Shown one piece after another: positions 1 through 7,868 of a stretch of DNA of 64,000 bases. Source of the stretch: Alphaproteobacteria bacterium. Lineage in GTDB: Bacteria > Pseudomonadota > Alphaproteobacteria > Oceanibaculales > Oceanibaculaceae. The number at the start of each line of letters is the position of its first letter. Positions within the stretch are counted from its first letter, which is position 1. Position numbers and translations under genes: made by a program. Below the pieces are notes generated by a model. The model was not told the DNA's origin. It did not search any database and worked only from the letters and a program-made list of their open reading frames with translations. The DNA lies in contig JAHJHR010000016.1 of NCBI GenBank assembly GCA_018823745.1, positions 186,001 through 250,000 of the forward strand. Direction: 5' to 3'.

Positions 1-41
1 GGGCATGCTGTCCGGCATAGAAGTCAGACGGGGAGGCAACA

Positions 42-524
42 ATGCGCCGTTTCATCCTGGGCGGGATCGTGCTTGCGGTGACGCATGGCGGCGCGCTGGC
101 CATCGGCTTCGCACTGGGCGTCTACCTGCTGCCGATCCTGACCGCGCCGAAATCGCCCGACGCCGCAGCCTTGCGCGAGCAGGCACAGGCGGCGGTCTTC
201 ACCGGCAATTTCCAGCGCGATCTGCGCGGCAGCGACTTCCTGCACTGGGGCGAGGGCAGTGTGAGCATCGCGCCGACGCGAATCGTGCATGAGGGAAAGC
301 TGGCACCCGGACCGGACTACAAGGTCTATCTCCTCGACCGGTTCGTCGAGCATGAGGAGGAATTTCTGCCTATCAAACACACCGCCCGACTGGTCGGCGA
401 TGTGAAGAGCTTTGACGGCTTCGTCCTCGATGTGCCACCGGGCATTGATCCGGCCGCCTACACCACGATCCTCATCTGGTGCGAAGCCTTTTCCGAATTC
501 ATCACGGCGGCACGCTACCGGTAA
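42..524 (+). CDS. DM13 domain membrane-anchored protein
   Basis: This 160-residue protein has an N-terminal hydrophobic segment (about residues 5-32) that should anchor it in the inner membrane or act as a signal. The rest, about residues 50-158, is a DM13 domain: it contains GNFQRDLRGSDFLHWGEG, a central LAPGPDYKVYLL strand and a C-terminal ILIWCEAFSEFITAARY with the single conserved cysteine at position 147. DM13 domains are predicted redox or electron-transfer modules; no reaction is shown for this copy. The start is supported by a GGGGAGG ribosome site 8 bases upstream. It is followed by an unrelated secreted protein gene and shares no obvious operon function with it. Confidence 0.85.
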   Translation: MRRFILGGIVLAVTHGGALAIGFALGVYLLPILTAPKSPDAAALREQAQAAVFTGNFQRDLRGSDFLHWGEGSVSIAPTRIVHEGKLAPGPDYKVYLLDRFVEHEEEFLPIKHTARLVGDVKSFDGFVLDVPPGIDPAAYTTILIWCEAFSEFITAARYR

Positions 525-619
525 CGGGACAAGCCCCGGCTGTCATCCGGCGCCGATGATGGTAGTTTGCTGTCGGTCGCATACGGCCCCGCCCGACTGT
601 AAATTCGGAGAACAGCAAA

Positions 620-1189
620 ATGTCGCTCTGCCGGTTCCTTGTCTGCCTGGGCGTGCTGCTGGCCACGCCAGCTCTGGCGCAGCAGGGCAATCAGGCGCCT
701 GCAACTGCCGACCCCGCACTCTGCGCCCGGCTGCCCGGCGGCAATGCGCCGATTGACCGGATTGCCCGGCTCGGCGGCGAATTATCGGTGAAGAGCCTGA
801 ACCTCACTTACTTCGGCAAGCGGCTCTCCGAATTGACATCGGCGGATTTCGACCAGATCGAAGGCATCACCCGCCAGTGCAGGGGGGGCGATCCGGCCGC
901 GCTGGAAACCGTGAAGGTCTTCCGCGAGAAAGTCTCCAACGCCAATCAGGCGCGTCAGGTCGCAGCGCGCTGGATCCGCGAGCGGCAGGCCGAGATCAAG
1001 AAGATGGGCACCAGCAGCAAGGATCTGGAGCGGTTGCAGGTGATGTGGGCGGAAATGCTGGCCCGCTCCGAGGAAATGCTGCCCGCCGACCGGGCGCCGC
1101 TGGCCCGCGATATCGTCGTGAAGCAGGACCAGATCTATGCCGGCACGGCAGTACCGCCGCCACCACCGGTCTGGGTGCCTAAACGATAG
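620..1189 (+). CDS. Secreted protein of unknown function
   Basis: I do not recognise a family. Residues 1-20 form a clear Sec signal peptide (hydrophobic core LCRFLVCLGVLLATPALA, cleavage likely after ALA). The mature part is about 169 residues, mostly charged and helical, with two cysteines (in DPALCARL and TRQCRGG) that could form a disulfide, and a proline-rich tail (PPPPPVWVPKR). It is preceded by a weak GGAG site. It lies between the DM13 gene and an NHLP-type peptide precursor on the same strand, with gaps of about 90 bases on both sides, so it may be transcribed separately. A periplasmic location is inferred. Confidence 0.7.
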   Translation: MSLCRFLVCLGVLLATPALAQQGNQAPATADPALCARLPGGNAPIDRIARLGGELSVKSLNLTYFGKRLSELTSADFDQIEGITRQCRGGDPAALETVKVFREKVSNANQARQVAARWIRERQAEIKKMGTSSKDLERLQVMWAEMLARSEEMLPADRAPLARDIVVKQDQIYAGTAVPPPPPVWVPKR

Positions 1190-1277
1190 GTAACTTGACC
1201 ATTTTCCAGCCGGATCGCAGATTATCTGGCGATCCAGCGATGTTGTCCAAAATGGACGTGCCCGAAGGGACATCGAT

Positions 1278-1718
1278 ATGTCGGTGATGAAGAGCCCCGG
1301 CCCCCGGTTTGAAGAGCTCCACACCCAGGATGTGGCAACCAAGCTTCGGGATATCTGCGTCCGGGCCACGATGGATTCGGCTTTCCGCGCCCGCGTGCAA
1401 AGCGACCCCAAAGGCGTGATGGCGGAATTCGGCCTGAAGCTGGCGCCCGGCGTGCATGTCATCATTGTTCCCGCCTCGCCGGAGCATCTGGCCGCCGCCT
1501 TTGCCGGCACCACGCGGGAGGAATTGCGCCTGCCGGTCATCAACCGGCAGGGCGGGGCCGATACCGACGCTGCCCTGGACGATGCCGAACTGGAGGATGT
1601 GACCGGCGGCGCGGAGACGATCCAGAACCAATATCAGGGTTTGCCGCTGGAAAGCATGATCTCCGGCCCGCTGAACAGCTATTTCAGCAGTCATTTCGAG
1701 AATTACCAGCACCCCTAG
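1278..1718 (+). CDS. NHLP leader family RiPP precursor, Cys-free core
   Basis: This 146-residue protein looks like a ribosomally made peptide precursor with a nitrile-hydratase-like leader (NHLP, TIGR03793 type). Residues about 22-80 (ATMDSAFRARVQSDPKGVMAEFG, then the LAPGVHVIIVPASPEHLAAAF strand) match the nitrile hydratase alpha-derived leader, followed by a linker with two acidic residues and a double-glycine end, LDDAELEDVTGG. The predicted core after GG is about 35 residues, rich in Ser, Asn, Gln and Tyr, with no cysteine, so thioether rings cannot form in it. A GAAGGGAC ribosome site precedes the ATG. No modification enzyme is adjacent; the LanM operon is 6 kb away on the other strand. 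Product and enzyme are unknown. Confidence 0.75.
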   Translation: MSVMKSPGPRFEELHTQDVATKLRDICVRATMDSAFRARVQSDPKGVMAEFGLKLAPGVHVIIVPASPEHLAAAFAGTTREELRLPVINRQGGADTDAALDDAELEDVTGGAETIQNQYQGLPLESMISGPLNSYFSSHFENYQHP

Positions 1719-1797
1719 CGCGCCATCCCCCGATAGGCCGCTTTCCGCGAAAAGACTGGCACGAGGGCAACAGGCCCTACATTATCATCTGCCGTAA

Positions 1798-1812
1798 TGC
1801 TAATCACTTGCA
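1798..1812. promoter_or_regulatory. Fur-type iron operator candidate
   Basis: The 15-mer TGCTAATCACTTGCA is an imperfect dyad that matches an alphaproteobacterial Fur-type box (roughly TGmrAAT-n-ATTykCA) except at two positions. It precedes the iron-type permease gene. A similar 15-mer lies upstream of the iron-binding protein gene near 23950. Regulation by Fur is inferred from pattern only. Confidence 0.5.
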
Positions 1813-1849
1813 TGAAGTCTGCGGCGATGCTATCGCGCGCACTTCATGC
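1810..1849 (+). promoter_or_regulatory. Long hairpin upstream of the permease gene
   Basis: GCATGAAGT at 1810-1818 and ACTTCATGC at 1841-1849 are perfect inverted repeats, and the interval pairs further (CGAT at 1825-1828 with ATCG at 1832-1835). This makes a stem of about 16 pairs with small bulges. It lies between the putative iron box and the preferred start codon, so it could be an operator dyad or a 5' UTR hairpin. Confidence 0.45.
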
Positions 1850-1883
1850 CGCATCGCCGTCCGCTGCCAAGGCTGAACCAAGC

Positions 1884-3581
1884 GTGACCGAGAGCACCCT
1901 GAACACCACCAGCCCCGTGACAATCCGCGCGGCGGCCGGGACGAAGCGAACCCGGCTCGGCCTGTGGCCGGTGACCAGCGTTGTCATTGCCACGCTGGTG
2001 GCGATTCCGGTGCTGGTCGTCTTCGCCCATATCTTCTACAGCGGCAGCGAGATCTGGGCGCATCTGGTCGCCACCGTGCTGGTCGGCTATATCCGCAACA
2101 CGCTGGTCCTGTTGCTGGGCGTCGGCATCGGCGTCCTGGTGATCGGCGTCGGCACGGCCTGGCTGGTGACGATGTGCCGGTTCCCCGGCAGCCGGACCTT
2201 CGAATGGCTGCTACTGCTGCCGCTGGCCTTTCCGGCCTATGTGCTGGCCTATGTCTATACCTATTTCCTGCAAAGCTCCGGCCCGGCGCAGCGCGTCCTG
2301 CGCGACGCGACCGGCTGGAGCTATGGCGATTACTGGTTCCCCGAAATCTATTCCATCGAAGGCGCCATCGCGATGTTCGCGCTGGTGCTCTATCCCTATG
2401 TCTACCTGCTGTCCCGGGCGGCGTTCCTGGAACAGTCGGTCTGCGCGCTTGAGGTCAGCCGGACCCTGGGCTGCGGCCCGCTGAAAAGCTTCTTCCGCGT
2501 GGCCGTGCCGCTGGCCCGCCCGGCCATCGTCGCCGGTGTCACTCTGGCCCTGATGGAAACCATCGCCGATTTCGCGACCGTGCAGTATTTCGCCGTCGAT
2601 ACCTTCACCACCGGCATTTACCGCACCTGGTTCGGCATGGGCGACCGTTTCGCGGCAGCCCAGCTGGCCGCCGTGCTGCTGATGGTGGTGCTGGCGCTGC
2701 TGGTCGGCGAGCGGCTGTCACGCGGTGGCAAGAAATTCCATCATACCTCGCGGCGCTATACCCATATCTCCCCGGTGCGGCTGCGTGGCGGCAAAGCCGT
2801 CGCGGCGTTTTTCGCCTGTGGGCTGCCGATCCTGCTGGGGGCGCTGATTCCCTGCGCCGTGCTGGTGCACATGCACCTCGCCATCGGTGACCCGTATTTC
2901 GGCAGCCGCTTCTATGGCTATGCCTGGAACAGCTTCCTGATCGCCGGGCTGGCCGCCGCCATTGCCGTCGGCATCTCGCTGCTGGTTGCCTATGCCCAGC
3001 GCCTGAACCCGTCGCCGCTGGTGCGCGGCGCAGCCCGCGTCGCCGGGCTGGGCTATGCCATTCCGGGCTCGGTCGTCGCCGTCGGCGTGCTGATCCCGCT
3101 GGCCGCCTTCGACAATGCGCTGGATGGCTGGATGCGCAGCACTTTCGGCCTCTCCACGGGCCTGCTGCTCAGCGGCACCATCGCTGCCCTGCTCTATGCC
3201 TATGTCGTGCGCTTCCTGGCGGTGTCGCTGAACACGGTGGAGGCCGGGCTGGGCAAGATCACCCCCAGCATGGATCAGGCGGCGCGCACCCTGGGCAAGG
3301 GGCCGGGAGCGACGGTCTGGCGCGTCCATATCCCGGTGATGCGCGGCAGCCTGCTGACGGCCGGGCTGATCGTCTTCGTCGATGTGATGAAGGAATTGCC
3401 GGCGACGCTTATCATCCGCCCGTTCAATTTCGACACGCTGGCGACCCGCGTCTATACCCTGGCCTCGGATGAGCGCCTGGAGCAGGCCTCGACCGCCGCC
3501 CTCGCTATCGTCTTTGTCGGCCTGGTGCCGGTCATCCTGCTCAGCTGGATGATCGCCCGCTCCCGGCCCGGGCATCGCTAA
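1884..3581 (+). CDS. Iron-type ABC transporter permease with two fused permease domains
   Basis: This membrane permease has two BPD_transp_1 domains in one chain (about 565 residues from GTG 1884), the architecture of FbpB/AfuB/HitB ferric-iron and related transporters. Each half carries the EAA-type loop that contacts the ATPase: ALEVSRTLGCGPLKSFFRVAVP in the first and DQAARTLGKGPGATVWRVHIP in the second. The frame stays open to an ATG at 1797, but that start falls on the putative Fur box and hairpin, so the GTG at 1884 (AAGG 11 bases upstream) is preferred; 1827 is another option. A matching ferric-binding protein is at 22.9-23.9 kb. No ATPase gene is in the window. Confidence 0.85.
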   Translation: MTESTLNTTSPVTIRAAAGTKRTRLGLWPVTSVVIATLVAIPVLVVFAHIFYSGSEIWAHLVATVLVGYIRNTLVLLLGVGIGVLVIGVGTAWLVTMCRFPGSRTFEWLLLLPLAFPAYVLAYVYTYFLQSSGPAQRVLRDATGWSYGDYWFPEIYSIEGAIAMFALVLYPYVYLLSRAAFLEQSVCALEVSRTLGCGPLKSFFRVAVPLARPAIVAGVTLALMETIADFATVQYFAVDTFTTGIYRTWFGMGDRFAAAQLAAVLLMVVLALLVGERLSRGGKKFHHTSRRYTHISPVRLRGGKAVAAFFACGLPILLGALIPCAVLVHMHLAIGDPYFGSRFYGYAWNSFLIAGLAAAIAVGISLLVAYAQRLNPSPLVRGAARVAGLGYAIPGSVVAVGVLIPLAAFDNALDGWMRSTFGLSTGLLLSGTIAALLYAYVVRFLAVSLNTVEAGLGKITPSMDQAARTLGKGPGATVWRVHIPVMRGSLLTAGLIVFVDVMKELPATLIIRPFNFDTLATRVYTLASDERLEQASTAALAIVFVGLVPVILLSWMIARSRPGHR

Positions 3582-3583
3582 GA

Positions 3584-4345
3584 CTACCGGGCCGCCAAGG
3601 ATGTACCCGGCGGCACGCTTGCCATCGGCACGTCGCTGATCTCGCGCAGCAGCTTGTCGCGGATGGCGCGGGAGAAATCGGCATAATCCTTCGCTTCGAT
3701 GACGAAGGCGCCGGGGCCGCCGATCACCTCGCGGCGATAATACTCATCCAGCCGCGGCTCCTCGTTCAGAATGGTCAGGCCGTTGATGGTGATGCCCTGG
3801 CCGATGGCCTCGGCGCGCGCCTCGCGTACCGGATCAACCTGATTGTCGATGCCGTCGCCGGAAACATCGATCACCTGGCGGAACCCCTCATAGGGGCTGG
3901 TTCCGAACTGCGCGGCGGAAAACCGGATGGCATTGCCGATCGACGTACCCCCGCCATCGACATCGCGCGGCATGAACTGAAGCGTCTCGGCAAAGGCCTC
4001 GGCGCGTTCAGCGCTGTCGATCAGGGTCCAGCCGATGGAGACATGCTGGGCGTTGGTGCCGGCGCTGGCCCATTGAACCAGCGTGACGGCGATGGCCCCG
4101 ATGCCGCCGGAGGTGATGGCCTCAATCACCCGCGCGTCGCGGAAGGCGGCAGCAATGCCATAGGCCTGCAGGTTGAATTCGTCGTAATCGACGGAGGAGG
4201 AGCTATCGACCGCCAGCACCAGTTCCAGATCGACCGGAATCTGGACGGCCCGGGCCGCCGGTGCGGACAGGCACAGGGCGAGGGCGAGTGCCGACGCTGT
4301 CAGCACTGCGGGTATCCGGCGGCGGAACGCTGTCATCTGCCTCAT
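3584..4345 (-). CDS. DUF1194 von Willebrand factor A-like secreted protein
   Basis: This 253-residue protein has a signal peptide (about residues 10-33, ending APAARA) followed by a VWA-type fold. The metal-ion-dependent adhesion motif DxSxS is visible as D47, S49, S51 in VLAVDSSSSVDYDEF, with a second conserved VIDVSGDGIDN segment in the middle. This matches the DUF1194 family, which is common in alphaproteobacteria and has no assigned biochemical role. It is convergent with the permease gene; the stops are only two bases apart. An internal Met4 could also be the start, and neither has a strong ribosome site. Confidence 0.85.
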   Translation of the reverse strand: MRQMTAFRRRIPAVLTASALALALCLSAPAARAVQIPVDLELVLAVDSSSSVDYDEFNLQAYGIAAAFRDARVIEAITSGGIGAIAVTLVQWASAGTNAQHVSIGWTLIDSAERAEAFAETLQFMPRDVDGGGTSIGNAIRFSAAQFGTSPYEGFRQVIDVSGDGIDNQVDPVREARAEAIGQGITINGLTILNEEPRLDEYYRREVIGGPGAFVIEAKDYADFSRAIRDKLLREISDVPMASVPPGTSLAAR

Positions 4346-4402
4346 ACACCGAGATGTAGGGGCAAACGGTGGCAGGAAAACGGCTGATCACGCAAGGCGC
4401 GA

Positions 4403-4804
4403 TCAATCCTGCTCCTCGATCGCCTCCATATCCTCGTCGGAATAGCCGAAATGATGGCCGATCTCGTGGATCAGCACATGGCGCACGATGTCGCGCAGAT
4501 CCTCGCCGGTCTCGCACCAGTAATCCAGGATCGGGCGGCGATACAGGAAGATCATGTCGACATCCTGCGGCGCGTCGAACACGCTGCGATTCGGCATCGC
4601 CACGCCGCTGTAGAGGCCGAGCAGGTCGAAGGGCGTTTCTAGCCCCATTTCCATCTCGATATCCTCATCGGGGAATTCCTCGATGCGGATGATCACGCCC
4701 CGGACATGCTGGCGCAGCGGGTCCGGGATGGTCAGCAAGGCGTCGCGGGCCATCGCCTCGAATTCGGCGAGGGCGGGGGGCGTCGTATAGCTCGGCTTCG
4801 TCAT
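4403..4804 (-). CDS. Zincin-like metallopeptidase family protein
   Basis: This 133-residue protein belongs to the small zincin (DUF1025-type) family of predicted metallopeptidases. The active-site motif HExxH is intact as H113-E114-x-x-H117 in [16 protein letters not shown], near the C-terminus as usual. Upstream are the family's [12 protein letters not shown] and FDLLGLYSG segments. The frame stays open 32 codons further upstream, but that would run toward the divergent phhB gene; the Met at 4804 ([10 protein letters not shown]) gives the normal family length. Substrate is unknown. Confidence 0.85.
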   Translation of the reverse strand: MTKPSYTTPPALAEFEAMARDALLTIPDPLRQHVRGVIIRIEEFPDEDIEMEMGLETPFDLLGLYSGVAMPNRSVFDAPQDVDMIFLYRRPILDYWCETGEDLRDIVRHVLIHEIGHHFGYSDEDMEAIEEQD

Positions 4805-4903
4805 GCGGCGCACGATAGACCGGTTTTCGGACAACGCCAAGAATCGGCCGGTAGGCGACAGGGCAGATGGCGAGATGAAATTACCCACTGGAAGGAACAC
4901 CCG

Positions 4904-5209
4904 ATGCCAGAGAAACGTGAGACAGGTAAGCGACTAACCGATGACCAGCGCCGGCCAGCGCTGGAGACGATACCCGGCTGGGCATCGGCAGAAGGCCGGG
5001 ACGCCATCGTCCGGCGGTTCAAATTCAAGAACTTCAACGAGGCCTTCGGCTTCATGACCCAGGTGGCCCTGATGGCGGAGAAGATGGACCACCACCCGGA
5101 ATGGTCGAATGTCTATGACCGGGTAGACATCCTGCTGACCAGCCATGATATCGGCGGGCTGAGCGAGCGCGATATCCGCCTTGCCCGCTTCATCGATTCC
5201 CTAGTCTGA
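4904..5209 (+). CDS. phhB: 4a-hydroxytetrahydrobiopterin dehydratase
   Basis: This 101-residue enzyme dehydrates 4a-hydroxytetrahydrobiopterin, recycling the pterin cofactor after aromatic amino acid hydroxylation. The pterin-binding signature is present: H63-H64-P-E-W67 in [15 protein letters not shown], and H81 in [12 protein letters not shown]. Length is normal for PhhB/PCD. The ATG at 4904 has a GGAAGGAAC site 6-7 bases upstream, so the longer open frame is not used. No aromatic amino acid hydroxylase gene is nearby, so its partner is elsewhere or it acts in another pterin-dependent role. Confidence 0.93.
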   Translation: MPEKRETGKRLTDDQRRPALETIPGWASAEGRDAIVRRFKFKNFNEAFGFMTQVALMAEKMDHHPEWSNVYDRVDILLTSHDIGGLSERDIRLARFIDSLV

Positions 5210-5226
5210 AAGAGCTGAAACGCGAA

Positions 5227-5251
5227 ACCGCCCGGGGATTTCCCGGGCGGT
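5227..5251. terminator. GC-rich hairpin between convergent genes
   Basis: ACCGCCCGGG and TCCCGGGCGGT form an almost perfect stem around a short ATT loop, placed between the phhB stop and the stop of the convergent Bax-inhibitor gene. No long T tract follows on either strand, so termination strength is uncertain. Confidence 0.6.
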
Positions 5252-5277
5252 CCGTGTCTCATGCCATGCGCGGGTGA

Positions 5278-6021
5278 CTACTCGCGCTGGCTGCCGAACA
5301 GATGCATCATCATCATGAACAGATTGATGAAGTTGAGATACAGCGACAAGGCACCCATCAGGGCCTTCTTGCCGGCAATCTCGCTGCCGTCCAGCTCGGT
5401 GTAGATTTCCTTGATCCGCTGGGTGTCCCAGGCGGTCAGGCCGGTGAAGACCAGCACGCCGATCACCGAGATCGCGAATTGCAGGGCCGACGAGCCCAGG
5501 AAGATGTTCACGACCGAGGCCAGCACGATGCCGATCAGCCCCATGAACATGAAGCTGCCAAAGCGCGACAGGTCACGCTTGGTCGTGTAGCCATACAGGC
5601 TGGTCGCCGCAAAGGTCGCCGCCGAGATGAAGAACACGCGGGCAACGCTCTCGCCGGTGAACACCAGCAGGATCGACGACAGCGACAGGCCCATGGCCGC
5701 CGCATAGACCCAGAAGACCATCGAGGCGGTCGCGTAGGACATCCGGTTGATGCCCAGGGACAGCGCAAACACGAAGGCCAGCGGGGCCAGCATGACAACC
5801 CATTTCAGCGGGGTCGTGTACAGCGTCATGCCGAAATCGGTCAGCGCCAGCGGGGCCCAGCTGGCAACCGCCAGATGCGCAACCGCATAGGCGACGATGC
5901 CGGTCAGGGCCAGGCCGCTGGCCATGTAGTTGTAGACCTTGAGCATGTGCGAGCGCAGGCCAATGTCGTATTGGGCCTGGGCTGCCTCAGCCCGTGAGAA
6001 ATACTGTTTCTGGGTATCCAT
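5278..6021 (-). CDS. Bax inhibitor-1/YccA family membrane protein
   Basis: This 247-residue integral membrane protein of the BI-1 (UPF0005, YbhL/YccA) family has about seven hydrophobic segments from residue 33 onward. Family features are the N-terminal RSHMLKVYNYMASGLALTG stretch, the central WVYAAAMGLSLSSIL, and the C-terminal YLNFINLFMMMMHLFG. The related Bacillus YetJ is a pH-sensitive calcium leak channel; in proteobacteria the role is unclear. The upstream region carries a structured element that may be the ybhL leader. Cellular location is the inner membrane. Confidence 0.92.
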   Translation of the reverse strand: MDTQKQYFSRAEAAQAQYDIGLRSHMLKVYNYMASGLALTGIVAYAVAHLAVASWAPLALTDFGMTLYTTPLKWVVMLAPLAFVFALSLGINRMSYATASMVFWVYAAAMGLSLSSILLVFTGESVARVFFISAATFAATSLYGYTTKRDLSRFGSFMFMGLIGIVLASVVNIFLGSSALQFAISVIGVLVFTGLTAWDTQRIKEIYTELDGSEIAGKKALMGALSLYLNFINLFMMMMHLFGSQRE

Positions 6022-6040
6022 CGCTTCCCTCTGCCATGCG

Positions 6041-6080
6041 GTGGACGCAAACTACATCTGATGTAGGCGAATTGCTCCAC
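6041..6080 (-). promoter_or_regulatory. Candidate ybhL leader RNA
   Basis: On the minus strand, 20-59 bases before the BI-1 start codon, three nested paired segments occur: GTGGA with TCCAC (6041-6045, 6076-6080), GCAA with TTGC (6047-6050, 6072-6075) and CTACAT with ATGTAG (6052-6057, 6061-6066). A ybhL leader is a published alphaproteobacterial RNA element upstream of this gene family. The match here rests on position and structure, not on a covariance search. Confidence 0.5.
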
Positions 6081-6129
6081 TGCTTCAACATATATAGGCC
6101 CGGCCGCCGGATTTTTTAGGGTCGTATCG

Positions 6130-6471
6130 TTAACGCCCGTCGCTTTGATTGCCGGGCAACGCAGGGGGGCTGTCTCCTGCCGCAGGACCGGGTTCATCCC
6201 CGGGCCGCAGTGACCCCGGTGACCACAGCGCCTCGTCCGTGTCGGACACTGCCGGGCCAGGGGTTTCCGAGGGCTGGTTCGGCCAGGCCGACAGGGCGAA
6301 GGCCCAGACCAGCGCCACATTCACCACCGGGACGAAACTCAACAGCACCCACCAGCCGGAATAGCCGGCCCGGCGCAGGATTCGCACCGACGACCAGACC
6401 GTCAGGACGAAGATGGCGAACGCCAGAATTCCGGCCGGGGCGAAGCTGCCATGATACTCGAACTGCATCAT
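6130..6471 (-). CDS. Small membrane protein with hydrophilic tail
   Basis: This 113-residue protein has two membrane segments (about residues 11-28 and 40-62) around a short loop RRAGYSGWWVLLSFVP, which resembles small DUF805-like membrane proteins where an aromatic GWW turn precedes the second helix. The tail (residues 65-113) is Pro/Gly/Ser-rich and likely cytoplasmic and disordered. It overlaps the next upstream gene by four bases (ATGA-type), indicating translational coupling. Function unknown. Confidence 0.65.
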   Translation of the reverse strand: MMQFEYHGSFAPAGILAFAIFVLTVWSSVRILRRAGYSGWWVLLSFVPVVNVALVWAFALSAWPNQPSETPGPAVSDTDEALWSPGSLRPGDEPGPAAGDSPPALPGNQSDGR

Positions 6472-6665
6472 CGCCGAGTCTGCCTTGCTGTGGGCAGGTT
6501 CGGCCAGTCCTGGAAGGCCAGCGGCAGCAAGGCCAGCAGCCAGCCCAGCCCCGGAAAGAACACCAGCAAGGCGAAAAGCGGATTCAGCCCGACCCGCTCA
6601 TAAACGCGCCAGAGCGGGTAGACGACCAACAGCCCCAGCACGATGTTCCAGCCGAAGAAATGCAT
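6468..6665 (-). CDS. Small two-helix membrane protein
   Basis: This 65-residue protein is almost entirely hydrophobic, with two predicted helices (about 5-18 and 30-50) and a basic tail. It resembles the neighbouring 113-residue protein in its LFALLVFFPGLGWLLALLPLAF segment. It starts one base after the rlmN stop, so it is probably the second gene of an rlmN transcript and is coupled to the downstream membrane gene. No function can be assigned. Confidence 0.6.
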   Translation of the reverse strand: MHFFGWNIVLGLLVVYPLWRVYERVGLNPLFALLVFFPGLGWLLALLPLAFQDWPNLPTARQTRR

Positions 6666-6666
6666 C

Positions 6667-7821
6667 TCAGGCCTCGACCGCCGGGCGCTCGCTCTTCTTC
6701 AGCTTCTCGGAAGCCGATTTGAGCTGCCCGCAGGCCGCCAGGATGTCCTGGCCGCGCGTCTTGCGCACCGGCGAGGCGAAGCCCGCCGCCATCAATATCT
6801 TGGAGAAACGGTCGATGCGCGTGTTGCTGGAGCATTCATAGGGGGAATCCGGCCAGGGATTGAACGGGATCAGATTCACCTTGGCCGGGATGCCCTCCAG
6901 CAGCTTCACCAGCGCATGCGCGTCCTGGTCGCTGTCGTTGATGCCCTTCAGCATCACATATTCGAAGGTGATGCGCCTTGCGTTGGAGACACCGGGATAA
7001 TCGCGGCAGGCCTGCATCAGCTCGGCGATCTTGTATTTGCGGTTCAGCGGCACGATCTGGTCGCGGATTTCATCGGTCACCGCATGCAGCGACACCGCCA
7101 GGTTCACGCCCAGCTCCTCGCCGCATTTCGCCATGGCCGGAACAACGCCGGCGGTCGACAGCGTGATCTTGCGCTTCGACAGCGCGACCCCGTCGCCATC
7201 CATGATCAGCTTCAGCGCCTTCGCGACATTGTCGTAATTATACAGCGGCTCGCCCATGCCCATCATGACGATGTTGGTGAAGTGGCGGCCTTCCATGCTG
7301 GCCGGCCATTCGCCCAGCCTGTCGCGCGCCATCATCACCTGGCCGACGATCTCGGCGGCCCCCAGATTGCGCACCCAGCGCTGCGTGCCGGTATGGCAGA
7401 ACTTGCAGGCCAGCGTGCAGCCCACTTGAGAGGAAACACACAGCGTGCCGCGATCCTCCTCCGGGATGAAAACGGTCTCGACCTCATTGCCATCCTCGAA
7501 GCGCAGCAGCCATTTGATGGTGCCATCGGTAGAGACCTGCTCAACCTTCACCTCCGGCCGGGCAATGCGGAAATTCTCCGCCAGCCGGCCGCGCAGATCC
7601 TTGGCGATATCGGTCATCAGCTCGAAATCGGTGATGCCGCGATGATAGACCCAACTCCAGACCTGCTTCATCCGGAAGGCGGGCAGGCCCATCGCAGCGA
7701 AGGCGGCGGCCATATCGGTGCGGTCCATGCCGACCAGATTCGGGCGCAAGGCGAGCGGCAGGACCGGTGCGACCGGTTCCGGCTTCCAGATATCGTCGAT
7801 TAAAGTCTGTACGGCTGACAT
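6667..7821 (-). CDS. rlmN: 23S rRNA A2503 / tRNA A37 C2-methyltransferase
   Basis: RlmN is a radical SAM enzyme that methylates C2 of A2503 in 23S rRNA and of A37 in some tRNAs. The cluster-binding CxxxCxxC is seen at C135, C139, C142 (GCTLACKFC), and the second catalytic cysteine C364 sits in [11 protein letters not shown] near the C-terminus. Length (384 residues) is normal. The start is taken at [10 protein letters not shown] (7821); an upstream Met adds ten residues. It lies 47 bases downstream of lanM on the same strand without a visible terminator, so it may be partly read from the lanthipeptide operon. Confidence 0.95.
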   Translation of the reverse strand: MSAVQTLIDDIWKPEPVAPVLPLALRPNLVGMDRTDMAAAFAAMGLPAFRMKQVWSWVYHRGITDFELMTDIAKDLRGRLAENFRIARPEVKVEQVSTDGTIKWLLRFEDGNEVETVFIPEEDRGTLCVSSQVGCTLACKFCHTGTQRWVRNLGAAEIVGQVMMARDRLGEWPASMEGRHFTNIVMMGMGEPLYNYDNVAKALKLIMDGDGVALSKRKITLSTAGVVPAMAKCGEELGVNLAVSLHAVTDEIRDQIVPLNRKYKIAELMQACRDYPGVSNARRITFEYVMLKGINDSDQDAHALVKLLEGIPAKVNLIPFNPWPDSPYECSSNTRIDRFSKILMAAGFASPVRKTRGQDILAACGQLKSASEKLKKSERPAVEA

Positions 7822-7868
7822 GGCCGTTACATAAGCGCCCTCTGGCCGCAACGCAACGCCAGACTGCT

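Noticed and set aside
4805-4900. N-terminal extension of the zincin gene
   Set aside because: It would lengthen the protein beyond the family and run over the phhB upstream region; Met at 4804 fits the family.
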